Of a DNA stretch of 64,000 nucleotides, positions 49,275-57,737 are shown piece by piece. The translations under genes were made by a program, and so were the position numbers. Every line of letters begins with the position of its first letter. Within the stretch, counting starts at the first letter, position 1. Below the pieces are notes generated by a model. The model saw nothing but the letters and a program-made list of their open reading frames with translations. It searched no databases and was not told where the DNA came from. Origin of the DNA: Treponema bryantii (GTDB taxonomy: Bacteria; Spirochaetota; Spirochaetia; Treponematales; Treponemataceae); assembly GCF_036492245.1 (NCBI RefSeq), contig NZ_AP025286.1, forward strand, positions 248,001-312,000. The letters run 5' to 3'.

Positions 49275-50195
49275 TTAAGTACTTGATATTTTATTTTGAA
49301 CTTTTTCGAAAAATTCTTTTATTCTGTTGCTAATATAGCCTTCGTCCTTGTTGAACTTTTCACATAGCTCTTTTTGAGAAGGTAGTTCTTTCTTTGTAAA
49401 TAAATACTCGAGCAATGAAGGTTCAGCAAAAGAGCGCATCTTGAGCATTTCATATATCTGTTCAGCTTCATATTTGGTTTCTAAAGCAGTAATTGTTCTG
49501 AGAGTAATAAAACTTGCCAGATAAACTTTCTGTCTGGCCTGGCATAAATTAAATTCGTCCTCAATAATATTTAAAGTATTAGATACATCTTCCAAAGAAA
49601 TAAGTAGGGCTTCTGGTGATGGATGATTGTTTCTTACAGAATCAGTATCAAAAATTGATACAGGAGAATCACTATCTGAAGAACACGAGGCAGAAGTTTC
49701 TTCAACAGTTTGAGATTGATAATACTTTAGTACAAGGTTTTTTACTTGTTCTACCGTTAAATCAGATTGTTTTGCCAGCCATTCCTGAACATTTTGATTA
49801 TTAGGATTCTTACCTATCTGTTCTGCTAATTTAATAAGTTTTGCAGCCATATTGTATTCTTCCCGACTGCACATTTTGAGCTTTGAAACTTCACCACGCT
49901 GTTTCTTATGTTTTATTTCTGTTTCAAGGCATGTATATAAAAAGCCAATAAATGAATGATTTTCTGCTTCTTTATAATTTAGGATGCATCTTTTTACACA
50001 ACGAAATATTTCTATTCCAGCATTTCGTACATCATCTTCGTCAAAACAAAGGAGTGTCCATTCCCAAATTGGCGTATATATTTTCTGAATCAACTTTTGA
50101 AATTCTATAGAATTTTTATCCTGGAAATTTGAGATGTCCGTAAGTATTGAGAGAATTTTATTTTCATATTCTTCTTTGGACTTTCTGCTTTCCAT
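49275..50195 (-). CDS. Sigma-70-like regulatory protein
   Basis: 306 residues. Residues about 50-105 resemble sigma region 2 (DEDDVRNAGIEIFRCVKRCI then NHSFIGFLYTCLETEIKHKK). LIKLAEQIGKNPNNQNVQEWLAKQSDLTVEQVKNLV (120-155) is like region 3. After a Ser/Asp-rich linker (160-195), a C-terminal helix-turn-helix (LPSQKELCEKFNKDEGYISNRIKEF, 271-295) stands where region 4 would be. It is therefore a divergent sigma factor or sigma-derived DNA-binding protein. It follows the CARF gene by eight bases, so signal sensing and transcription are probably linked. Confidence in 'sigma' is moderate. Confidence 0.6.
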   Translation of the reverse strand: MESRKSKEEYENKILSILTDISNFQDKNSIEFQKLIQKIYTPIWEWTLLCFDEDDVRNAGIEIFRCVKRCILNYKEAENHSFIGFLYTCLETEIKHKKQRGEVSKLKMCSREEYNMAAKLIKLAEQIGKNPNNQNVQEWLAKQSDLTVEQVKNLVLKYYQSQTVEETSASCSSDSDSPVSIFDTDSVRNNHPSPEALLISLEDVSNTLNIIEDEFNLCQARQKVYLASFITLRTITALETKYEAEQIYEMLKMRSFAEPSLLEYLFTKKELPSQKELCEKFNKDEGYISNRIKEFFEKVQNKISST

Positions 50196-50203
50196 TTTGT
50201 TTC

Positions 50204-50821
50204 CTATAATGCAAAGAATTCGTCCAAAGCTTTTCTGGCATCTTTACTGTCTTTTGCAACCATTGAACTGGTCAGATTATTGAGATAGTAAAGAGAAGTT
50301 ACATCATAAAGTTCTGGGTTTGATATATTTTCACCAGTGAAGTTTACTTTTCCATAAACAACAGATTTTACATCACAGTTCAAGAATTTTTCTGCAAAAG
50401 AAAGAACGCACATAAGAACCATTGGTAAAGGTTTTGGGCCATATGTTATATCAGCAAATAGTTGAGAGTTGTCATCTATTTTATCAATCATCTGTTTTAG
50501 TCTGAGTTCATGATTATTCTTTGTTTCCTTGAATTCTGAATCCAATATATCGTAAGTGATTTTCGCACCAATTTTTGAATTGATGGAATTCAGTTCATTA
50601 ATAAATAAATCACTATTCTTCTGGTTATTTTCGGTGGCGTTTTCTGTTCTTAGCAGAACAACTTTAATTTCATCTTCTTTTGAAATAGTATCTGCAAGAA
50701 TGGCATTAATAGGGTAAATAACAGGCTGGGCATATTTGGAATTTGCATTACCAGTTCCTTTGTAAACCATTGGCTTGAGATTACTCTTCATAGGAATATC
50801 ACAGAATATAATTTTCTTCAT
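50204..50821 (-). CDS. CARF-like (TM1812/Csx-type) sensor protein
   Basis: 205 residues, only one domain. A Rossmann-like alternation is visible: KIIFCDI at the start, IKVVLLRTENATENNQKNSDLF near 52, IDDNSQLFADITYGPKPLPMVLMCVLSFAEKF (115-146), and VKSVVYGK. The DITYGPKPLP element corresponds to the DITHGxRxLP signature of TM1812-family CARF proteins, which bind cyclic oligoadenylates; VVYGK then matches their YYG strand. No HEPN or nuclease domain is attached, unlike Csm6/Csx1. AGGAG (50826-50830) and its own promoter precede it. First gene of the operon. Confidence 0.7.
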   Translation of the reverse strand: MKKIIFCDIPMKSNLKPMVYKGTGNANSKYAQPVIYPINAILADTISKEDEIKVVLLRTENATENNQKNSDLFINELNSINSKIGAKITYDILDSEFKETKNNHELRLKQMIDKIDDNSQLFADITYGPKPLPMVLMCVLSFAEKFLNCDVKSVVYGKVNFTGENISNPELYDVTSLYYLNNLTSSMVAKDSKDARKALDEFFAL

Positions 50822-50837
50822 AAAGACTCCTAATTTA

Positions 50838-50867
50838 AATATAATAAATTATCTATATTAGTGACAA
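50838..50867 (-). promoter_or_regulatory. Promoter of the CARF operon
   Basis: Minus strand TTGTCA (50862-50867), 18-base spacer, TATATT (50838-50843), close upstream of the SD and ATG of the CARF gene. It lies in a 150-base gap that separates this operon from the HEPN gene. Confidence 0.55.
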
Positions 50868-50971
50868 GAAAAGTATATAGTTGATATTTTTATGAAAAAA
50901 TTAGTATTTCAGAGAATTATTCGGATTTAATAACACCCTAAATGAGTTTAATCCTTCTTAGAATTTATTTT

Positions 50972-51781
50972 TTAGTCTTTGTTTATTAAATTGTCAAAAC
51001 AAGTAGAACACATTCTTCCGAAATCATCATCCTCTCCAGAAGATGACATATAATTAAAATCACCGTCAGAAATTAATTCTCCACATTCTGAACAAAAATA
51101 AAAATCCTCTGTTTCCCATCCGCAATTTTCACAATGAAGTATTCCATCTACCAAAACAGCTGTACTCTGGCAATTCGGACAGTCACATGTTGGTGTTGAG
51201 TCTAGACTATGTGGATCACCAGATATATTCTCATCTAAAAATCTTTCAACATATTCTTGCCAAGTATCTGTTATATTTTTAATAGCAAGGAAGGAATCCC
51301 AATCTTGTAAATAATCATAAGGTTTTAATCCTAAATCTTCATGCATATACTCAATAATAAAGGGGACCGTTTCTGAATATAATGTTTCCATATCTTGTCT
51401 AGAAAATGTATTCATACAATGCTCTACGGTATTTCGCATTCGCTGTATATTAGTAAAGACACCTAACTGTTTGTATTTTTTATAAATATCTGATTCTAAA
51501 TCAAGTTTTTTGAATCTATCTTCAATTTGCTTATAATCAACCGTTTTTTTCAAATTTTCTGCTTCAGGTAAGGTAAAATTTAAGTCTGCGGACAAACAAT
51601 CATCATAATTTGCTACAATTAAACATGGTTCTTTTTGATACAACTTACACTTAAACAAAAGAAGTATTCCTGCCCAGAGATTTATTATTGCATATTTATA
51701 TTTTTGATGTTCGTAACAATTTAGGGATTCATTGAAGAAATCAACTGCATTATCCAACATACTTTCAAAAGTGATTTTCAT
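50972..51781 (-). CDS. HEPN-domain protein with C-terminal zinc ribbons
   Basis: 269 residues. The N-terminal 150 are helical (MLDNAVDFFNESLNCYEHQKYKYAIINLWAGILLLFKC, a typical HEPN first helix pair) and carry RMRNTVEH (RNx3H, R116 to H121), the HEPN ribonuclease active-site form. Residues 199-261 hold four CxxC pairs (C201/204, C217/220, C230/233, C258/261), i.e. two zinc ribbons. Expected to be a regulated RNase or RNA-binding protein. It is last in the restriction/TIR operon and directly upstream of the CARF operon. Confidence 0.75.
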   Translation of the reverse strand: MKITFESMLDNAVDFFNESLNCYEHQKYKYAIINLWAGILLLFKCKLYQKEPCLIVANYDDCLSADLNFTLPEAENLKKTVDYKQIEDRFKKLDLESDIYKKYKQLGVFTNIQRMRNTVEHCMNTFSRQDMETLYSETVPFIIEYMHEDLGLKPYDYLQDWDSFLAIKNITDTWQEYVERFLDENISGDPHSLDSTPTCDCPNCQSTAVLVDGILHCENCGWETEDFYFCSECGELISDGDFNYMSSSGEDDDFGRMCSTCFDNLINKD

Positions 51782-51839
51782 ATATTCTTTCTTTACACCC
51801 TTTAATTTTTTTCAACAATATATAAATGTTATATAAAAC

Positions 51840-51854
51840 AGCAATGAGATTGCT
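51840..51854 (-). terminator. Possible weak terminator hairpin
   Basis: AGCAAT-GAG-ATTGCT, a perfect 6-bp stem just downstream of the 142-residue gene, followed on the minus strand by a short T-rich stretch. It could attenuate read-through into the HEPN gene. Confidence 0.4.
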
Positions 51855-51861
51855 CATTATC

Positions 51862-52290
51862 TTATAACTGTGCCAAATAATCTGTAAGAGACTTTTTGTT
51901 TATATATTTAGCCCCCGGAACATTATAATGAGTTAAACCAAGATAACCAATCTTAAAATAACATTTTCCAGGAACTTCCGTTAATTGAACTGTAGACCAA
52001 TTGTTTTCCCAAAACAGTATATCAATACATCCTTGTTCTGATTCAATATATCCAGCGTATTCTATTTTTTGCTCAAAATAAAATGTCTTTTCCTCAAATC
52101 TTGCAAATGGACTTTTGGGCATTTTTTTAGAATTAAATGAAGCAATACAATCCTCAGGCAATAAGGTAATCTTTATAACAAGATTATTTTTCAAAAATGT
52201 AATAATCTGCCCATTATCACTAATTTCTTTTAAATCCGGTATAGAATTTAATTGTTCAATTAATACTTTTTTTGCATCTGTTAATGACAT
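51862..52290 (-). CDS. Unknown protein of the TIR/HEPN cluster
   Basis: 142 residues, no membrane segment. Alternating strands in residues 25-120 (IITFLKNNLVIKITLLPEDC; KTFYFEQKIEYAGYIESEQGCIDILFWE; KCYFKIGYLGLTHYNVPGAKY) suggest a beta-rich fold. No family recognised. It sits 22 bases after the second TIR gene and is in the same transcription unit, so an accessory or immunity role is possible. Confidence 0.6.
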   Translation of the reverse strand: MSLTDAKKVLIEQLNSIPDLKEISDNGQIITFLKNNLVIKITLLPEDCIASFNSKKMPKSPFARFEEKTFYFEQKIEYAGYIESEQGCIDILFWENNWSTVQLTEVPGKCYFKIGYLGLTHYNVPGAKYINKKSLTDYLAQL

Positions 52291-52312
52291 AGCTATAACT
52301 CCTTAATTTTTT

Positions 52313-53452
52313 TTAATCGTTTTCATATAAAGAATACAATTCTCTTTCTGCTACATAAGTCAGGCTAAACTGTGTCTTAAAATAGTCAATCAATTCTTCT
52401 TTAGTTGATTTTGAAGTCTCAACGGTTTCGATTCTAAAATCAATACCTTTATCCTGTATTTTTATACATCTTTCTACATAAGATGAATCATCATCAATAG
52501 GTCCGGTAATAGAAAATTTCTTTTCTGTAAAATCTTTTGATATTAACCACCATGGTCCACCATTTATAGTGGTAATTGTCCATTCTTGCTTTTCAAATTT
52601 TTTAGCATTTTTAGATCTTCTATCGTAAGCTTCTGCTTGAGATATTTCCATTCCTGTTCCGTCAAAAATTTTATCATCATCTCCAACCCAAAGCATTAGT
52701 TCATCTGGAATCTTAGCACTATCAAATGCAATAATACCTTGTAATGCATCATTATAAGCATCTTCAATTGTTTCACATGGACGAATACTTTTATATGGAG
52801 TAGCTTGATCAGGACCCCATATTCCATAATTGCAAATGCCCATATAAAACTCTTTATCATATTGGAGGACATCTATTTTTAAGTCGAAAGGTGCACGATG
52901 GTATGAGACAAAAAAAGTTTCTGCCAATCTTGAAACTTCTTGAACTGCAGGTGTTTTTAAGAAAGTTGAGAACTCTGTCACAACCTTATGCGAAATAATA
53001 GATGTTGTCTTCTTAGTAGTATTAGTAATTCTATTATCTCGTTTTATCTGGCTCTTTAAAAGTTTGACAACATTTTGAGAATCAACAGCTGGGGAACAGA
53101 AAATTGGTTCAAAAAAAGGAAATTTTTCAACTAATTCTTCAAATGAAATATCAAGCAAAAAAGGAATAATGATTTTTATATTTAATCGAATTTGTTTTGA
53201 TATAACTGTTTTTAATTCAGCTATAGGCCAATTCTTATTAACAAAAGATTTAGAAAGAAACAATACAACATATCTTGATGTATTAAAGCCTTCTGTAAAT
53301 ACTTTATCAATAAGATTATCACCTGGAAGAATTTCAGCTTCATCAAACCAGCAATCAATATTTTCATTTTCGTTAAGTTCATTATAAACTTCACGAACAA
53401 ACTTTTTGTCTTCACTTGCGTGACTTAAAAAAAACGATTTTTTATTTTCCAT
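52313..53452 (-). CDS. TIR-domain protein 2
   Basis: 379 residues. The N-terminal TIR domain (1-150) has FFLSHASEDKKFV, the BB-loop-like WFDEAEILPGDN (35-46), and SKSFVNKNWPIAELK with W75 and the putative catalytic Glu E79 for NAD cleavage. Residues about 155-379 are an unassigned domain (IWGPDQATPYKSIRPCETIEDAY; EWTITTINGGPWWLI). The TIR half is strongly similar to TIR protein 1, 25 bases upstream, including SHASEDK, DEAEILPGDN and EKFPFFEPI, indicating gene duplication with different partner domains. Confidence 0.88.
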   Translation of the reverse strand: MENKKSFFLSHASEDKKFVREVYNELNENENIDCWFDEAEILPGDNLIDKVFTEGFNTSRYVVLFLSKSFVNKNWPIAELKTVISKQIRLNIKIIIPFLLDISFEELVEKFPFFEPIFCSPAVDSQNVVKLLKSQIKRDNRITNTTKKTTSIISHKVVTEFSTFLKTPAVQEVSRLAETFFVSYHRAPFDLKIDVLQYDKEFYMGICNYGIWGPDQATPYKSIRPCETIEDAYNDALQGIIAFDSAKIPDELMLWVGDDDKIFDGTGMEISQAEAYDRRSKNAKKFEKQEWTITTINGGPWWLISKDFTEKKFSITGPIDDDSSYVERCIKIQDKGIDFRIETVETSKSTKEELIDYFKTQFSLTYVAERELYSLYEND

Positions 53453-53477
53453 TTTTATAATTTTCCTTCAGTCTTAA

Positions 53478-54812
53478 TTATCTGGTATTCAGTTTTCTTA
53501 AATCTGCATCATGTTTTATAAATTCTTTCCTAATAGTTTCTTGAATAGTATCGAAATCAATTTCAAAATATTCTTCTCTAAGATAATTTACTAGTTCCGT
53601 ATAACTATTTTTTAATTTTGAACTTGCTTTTACCATATTATTGAAATCAATTTCTTGCTGTTTATCCTTAAATAAATCCATTGGCATGCTTACATAACAA
53701 ATAGTTTGGTCTGGATTGCTAACCATTAATTGCGTTACGTAATGAATATATTCCTTCCAATCAGATACAAATGATTTGATTTTCTTTCCAGTTTCTTCTT
53801 TATAGAGAAAGAATGATGAACTATTATAATACTCCATAAAGCAATCATATAGAGTTAGGTTAAAAGATCGAATTCTGTCTGGAGTTGCAAATATTTCGTC
53901 AAAGAGATGAAATGATATGTAATGTAATAAATGTTCAACTGTTTTTTTATCTTTTTCATTTTTTATATCAGGAGCTTGATTATTGTTTGTAGAATTCGTA
54001 TGTTCTATGCCATTTGTTTGATCCACTTGAATTTGTTTTAATAAAACTTCAACAATTTTGTCACTGTCATTTACCGATGGAGTATAAATTGGTTCAAAAA
54101 AAGGAAATTTTTCAACAAATTCTTCATATGTGACATCTATAAGAAAAGGAATAATTAACTTACTGTCTTTACGAATTTGTTTAGCTACGGCCGTTTCTAA
54201 TTCAGTTAAAGGCCAAGGTTTTGATAGAAAAGCCTTGGAGATAAATATTACGACATATTTTGAACTTGAAAAACCATCAAATACTTTCCGAACTAAATTA
54301 TCACCTGGAAGAATTTCAGCTTCATCAAACCATGCTTCTATTCCTAGCACTTTTAGTTTATCATAAACAGAACGTACTAGAGCCTTGTCTTCGCTCGCAT
54401 GGCTTAAAAAGAATATTTTTCGGTTTGCAATTGTATTTGTTGGCAAGGCTTCCTCCTCTTTAACAGTAACATTTTGAATTTTTATTTTTTTCCCAACTAA
54501 AACCATTTCGTAACCTTCATATGAAAGATATTCATTGAAGATTGGAAATAATTCATCAAATTTGGCTTTATCTTCTATGAAATTTATTGGGTTAAATAAA
54601 GTTTCAATACAACGATCCATAATTTCTGTCCCGTTGATTTCTTCTAAGATGTCGTCTGTAATTTTCCATCGAGAGGGAGAACCTCCCCATTGATATTCCT
54701 TATTTAATCCAAATTGATTGAAAAATTCTATTATTTGAGGACCTGATCTATATTGAGTCCTTTCATTTATCATTTCTCTTAATGCTTTACTACAACTTTT
54801 TGAAATTTCCAT
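53478..54812 (-). CDS. TIR-domain protein 1 with AbiJ-like N-terminus
   Basis: 444 residues. Residues 1-115 contain SGPQIIEFFNQFGLNKEYQWGGSPSRWKITDDILEEINGTE, which resembles N-terminal domains attached to AbiJ-type and TIR abortive-infection proteins (weak match from memory). Residues 130-260 form the TIR domain: FFLSHASEDKALV, WFDEAEILPGDN (161-172), SKAFLSKPWPLTELE with W200 and putative catalytic E204. The C-terminal 170 residues are helical. NAD-degrading defence effectors have this plan. Its SD (AAGGA) lies in the end of hsdS, four bases apart, so it is part of the restriction operon. Confidence 0.88.
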   Translation of the reverse strand: MEISKSCSKALREMINERTQYRSGPQIIEFFNQFGLNKEYQWGGSPSRWKITDDILEEINGTEIMDRCIETLFNPINFIEDKAKFDELFPIFNEYLSYEGYEMVLVGKKIKIQNVTVKEEEALPTNTIANRKIFFLSHASEDKALVRSVYDKLKVLGIEAWFDEAEILPGDNLVRKVFDGFSSSKYVVIFISKAFLSKPWPLTELETAVAKQIRKDSKLIIPFLIDVTYEEFVEKFPFFEPIYTPSVNDSDKIVEVLLKQIQVDQTNGIEHTNSTNNNQAPDIKNEKDKKTVEHLLHYISFHLFDEIFATPDRIRSFNLTLYDCFMEYYNSSSFFLYKEETGKKIKSFVSDWKEYIHYVTQLMVSNPDQTICYVSMPMDLFKDKQQEIDFNNMVKASSKLKNSYTELVNYLREEYFEIDFDTIQETIRKEFIKHDADLRKLNTR

Positions 54813-54816
54813 AATT

Positions 54817-56001
54817 TTATTCCTTCACACTCACTTGGCCATTCATCAATAATGGAAGAAGCTCATTCATTTGTTCATTTAAAATTCTACTACTTTTCAT
54901 ATTGGCAGCTTTCATCTTAAATAAATTAACCACAGTTTTATTAAATGCCTTTATAACATTTTCAGGAGGAATTGCTATCTTAATATCTCCAAACTTATCT
55001 TTTTGCAAATGTTTAAGACCAGAACCAGTAAATAAATTATCATTTATGTATCCAATAATTGATTGAATAAATATGAACATATAACTTGTATATTCAGAAA
55101 AATTAATACACCAAGTATCAGTTGAATAAGATGCCTTTCCAAAATAAATTTGTACCGAAGCATTACCGCCTGTACTCAAAAATATATTTAAGTCATCAAC
55201 TAAATAATCATTAACATAATGAATTGCATTGCCACTTGTAAAAAAGGGAACATTTCCAACACTATCATTTACTTGATTTACTTGTATTTTTGACTTAGTA
55301 GATTCAACTAGATAATCAGTAAGTTTTTGAACTTTCCACCCATCTGGAATCTCTCGTCCAAGTTCTTTATTCCAGACCATTTTTCCACCGGAAGCTTTAT
55401 AGGGGGTACCATTCATATTAGGAAAATCAAACTGAATAAACCAGTAGCCATATATTTCTTTTGCCATGCTTTCAAGCTCTGCGATTATTTTTTTGTTAAT
55501 TTGAATTTTATTATTTATTGTGGATAAAATCTTTACTACTTCATCCTGATATTCTCTATTTGGTAGAGGTATAAAAACTTCGCTAAATGAAGATTTACTT
55601 AACAGAGGGGTTCTAGTTACAGAAGCAATAGAAAATAAGTATTTCTTTTTAGTAGACAACCAATAATATGCATATAGTGGATTGCAAAAAGATTTGAACT
55701 CGCAAATGGAATTAATTTGTTGATTCGTGGCACAAGTTTCTTCTGTATAACCAACATTTCCCATATCCCATCCAATACACCCTACCAAAACAGAATTTCC
55801 AGATATAGTATTTGATTTTATAGAATTGAATCCTTTTACTGAAATTCTTTTCTCTGCATCAACAATTTTATAACCATCATGCAATTCTGCTGGTGTAATA
55901 AATAAATAATCAGAACCATAATTTTCGCTGTCAAAAGTTGACGGAGTTTTTCCTGTTACTACTTTTCCAATTTCCTTTATTCTATATTCTTTTAATTCCA
56001 T
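54817..56001 (-). CDS. hsdS: Type I restriction-modification specificity subunit
   Basis: 394 residues with two target-recognition domains (about 1-140 and 195-340), each followed by a helical spacer; the central conserved part reads EYQDEVVKILSTINNKIQINKKIIAELESMAKEIYGYWFIQFDF then KELGREIPDGWKV. HsdS fixes the bipartite DNA sequence recognised by the M2S and R2M2S complexes. The C-terminal spacer ends ILNEQMNELLPLLMNGQVSV, full length. 45 bases after hsdM. Confidence 0.92.
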   Translation of the reverse strand: MELKEYRIKEIGKVVTGKTPSTFDSENYGSDYLFITPAELHDGYKIVDAEKRISVKGFNSIKSNTISGNSVLVGCIGWDMGNVGYTEETCATNQQINSICEFKSFCNPLYAYYWLSTKKKYLFSIASVTRTPLLSKSSFSEVFIPLPNREYQDEVVKILSTINNKIQINKKIIAELESMAKEIYGYWFIQFDFPNMNGTPYKASGGKMVWNKELGREIPDGWKVQKLTDYLVESTKSKIQVNQVNDSVGNVPFFTSGNAIHYVNDYLVDDLNIFLSTGGNASVQIYFGKASYSTDTWCINFSEYTSYMFIFIQSIIGYINDNLFTGSGLKHLQKDKFGDIKIAIPPENVIKAFNKTVVNLFKMKAANMKSSRILNEQMNELLPLLMNGQVSVKE

Positions 56002-56046
56002 ATATTATTTTTCACCATTAATAATTCACAAGTTGCATTAGATAAA

Positions 56047-57705
56047 CTAGCTTTCAAAAATCAATTTTCCAAAATTATTCATAATCTCGTTTTCAAGTTT
56101 TTGACTTTCTTCGAACATCGCCCTAAGATTTGTTTTATAAGCATTCATCTTTATGTTGAATTCTTCCTGAGTAATATCAACATAATCAATTTTAATGTCG
56201 AAATACTGTCCTGCACTAAGGCTGTAGCCTTTTTCTTTAATCGCATCGTAAGTAACAGCAATACTGAAGTCTTCAATTGTTTCTTTATTTCGGAAGGTTT
56301 TTACAATTTTTTTGATTTCTTCAGAACGAAGTCGACGTTTTTGATTGTTGCCTTCTTTGTATTCTTCTCCAAGTTTTGAGGCATCAATAAGAATTACTTT
56401 ATCATCATCTTTCTTTTCTGTTCGGTCAAAAAAGAGAACACTTACATTTGTTCCTGTTGTAGCAAAAACATTACTTGGCATACTTACTACACCAAAAATA
56501 ATGTGGTCTTTTACAATGCGTTCAATTATCTTTCGTTCAACACCAGATTTTGCTGTAAGGAATCCGGTTGGAACAACAATAGCACCACGGCCAGTACTTT
56601 TTAGGGAATTAATAACATGCTGAATAAAACATGTATAAATTGCCATTTTTGGTTTATTTGGATCAACTGTCTTTACTTTATTTGGAATGCCAGCCCAGAA
56701 ACGAACTCCATCACTGGCAAGTTTTTCCTGGTACTCAGGGAAGTCCAATTTAAATGGTGGGTTTGAAACTACAAAATCAAACTTCTTGAGTGTTCCATCA
56801 GTTTCCTTGTGGAATGGCTCAAGAAGCGTATTTCCCTGAACAACATTAGGAAGACTTCCAACAAGATTATTAAGGATAAGATTAAGTCGAAGCATTTCGC
56901 TTGATTTGTCTGAAATATCCTGGCTGTAAATTGAACAGCGGTCTTCTCCAATCTGATGGGCAAGAGCCATAAGCAAAGTTCCTGTTCCTGCAGACGGATC
57001 ATAACATGTGGCACCTTTGTATTCCTTGTTATCTTCAAGAAGAAGCATTGCCATTACTGTAGCTATTTCGCGAGGGGTATAATATTCGGCATATTTTCCG
57101 CCGCCAGCATTGTTATAGTCTTTTATTAAATACTGGAAGATTCCGCTGAAGAAGTCATACTTTTCGTTGAATACTGATTCAAAGTTAAAACTTGCAACTG
57201 CACTCATAAGAGAACGGGCAAAGTTGTCTCGCTTTGTTTCATCTTTTACTTCGGTTGTGATTTTAGAGAAAATCTGAACTTTTGTTTTTCCAGATGTTGT
57301 TACTGAGAAAGTTTCAGAGTTTAGGCTTGAGATATCAATAAGTGTGGAATCAAGTAAAGTTGAAAAATCCCCATTTCCACTGGCATTATAAAGATGTGCT
57401 AAGGTTTGATGAGGTTTTAAGCGAGGTACATTTCCTGGAAGATAAGTAAATAAATCCTCTACTTCGTCTTCGCTAAATGTATCATATTCAGCATCCCATT
57501 TTGGAGCTTTTGAAAGTCTATCTTTATATGGACTATCTATATGTTTTGCTTCATAACCGAATTTATCATTGAAGAATTTATAAAGAAATATTTCTGTAAT
57601 TATGCGGTATTCGCTTCCGCCATTTGCAAGTCCGTATTCTCCGGTTGTCGTTTTTAAGGAATCAATAAGGGCAATTGTTTTTGCGTTAAGTTCTGCGTCT
57701 GCCAT
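56047..57705 (-). CDS. hsdM: Type I restriction-modification N6-adenine methyltransferase subunit
   Basis: 552 residues from the ATG at 57705, preceded by GGGAG; an in-frame ATG four codons earlier overlaps that ribosome site. An HsdM_N helical region (10-160) is followed by the N6_Mtase core: GGGKYAEYYTPREIATVM, CYDPSAGTGTLLMAL (SAM loop), and the catalytic FVVSNPPFKLDF (NPPF). It methylates host DNA for self-protection and is required for cleavage by HsdR. Confidence 0.95.
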   Translation of the reverse strand: MADAELNAKTIALIDSLKTTTGEYGLANGGSEYRIITEIFLYKFFNDKFGYEAKHIDSPYKDRLSKAPKWDAEYDTFSEDEVEDLFTYLPGNVPRLKPHQTLAHLYNASGNGDFSTLLDSTLIDISSLNSETFSVTTSGKTKVQIFSKITTEVKDETKRDNFARSLMSAVASFNFESVFNEKYDFFSGIFQYLIKDYNNAGGGKYAEYYTPREIATVMAMLLLEDNKEYKGATCYDPSAGTGTLLMALAHQIGEDRCSIYSQDISDKSSEMLRLNLILNNLVGSLPNVVQGNTLLEPFHKETDGTLKKFDFVVSNPPFKLDFPEYQEKLASDGVRFWAGIPNKVKTVDPNKPKMAIYTCFIQHVINSLKSTGRGAIVVPTGFLTAKSGVERKIIERIVKDHIIFGVVSMPSNVFATTGTNVSVLFFDRTEKKDDDKVILIDASKLGEEYKEGNNQKRRLRSEEIKKIVKTFRNKETIEDFSIAVTYDAIKEKGYSLSAGQYFDIKIDYVDITQEEFNIKMNAYKTNLRAMFEESQKLENEIMNNFGKLIFES

Positions 57706-57737
57706 GGTGTCTCCCATTTTTTTAATATAATATCAAA

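Noticed and set aside
44730-50821. Type III CRISPR-Cas locus around the CARF gene
   Set aside because: No repeat-spacer array, Cas10 or RAMP gene in the window; the CARF protein stands alone.
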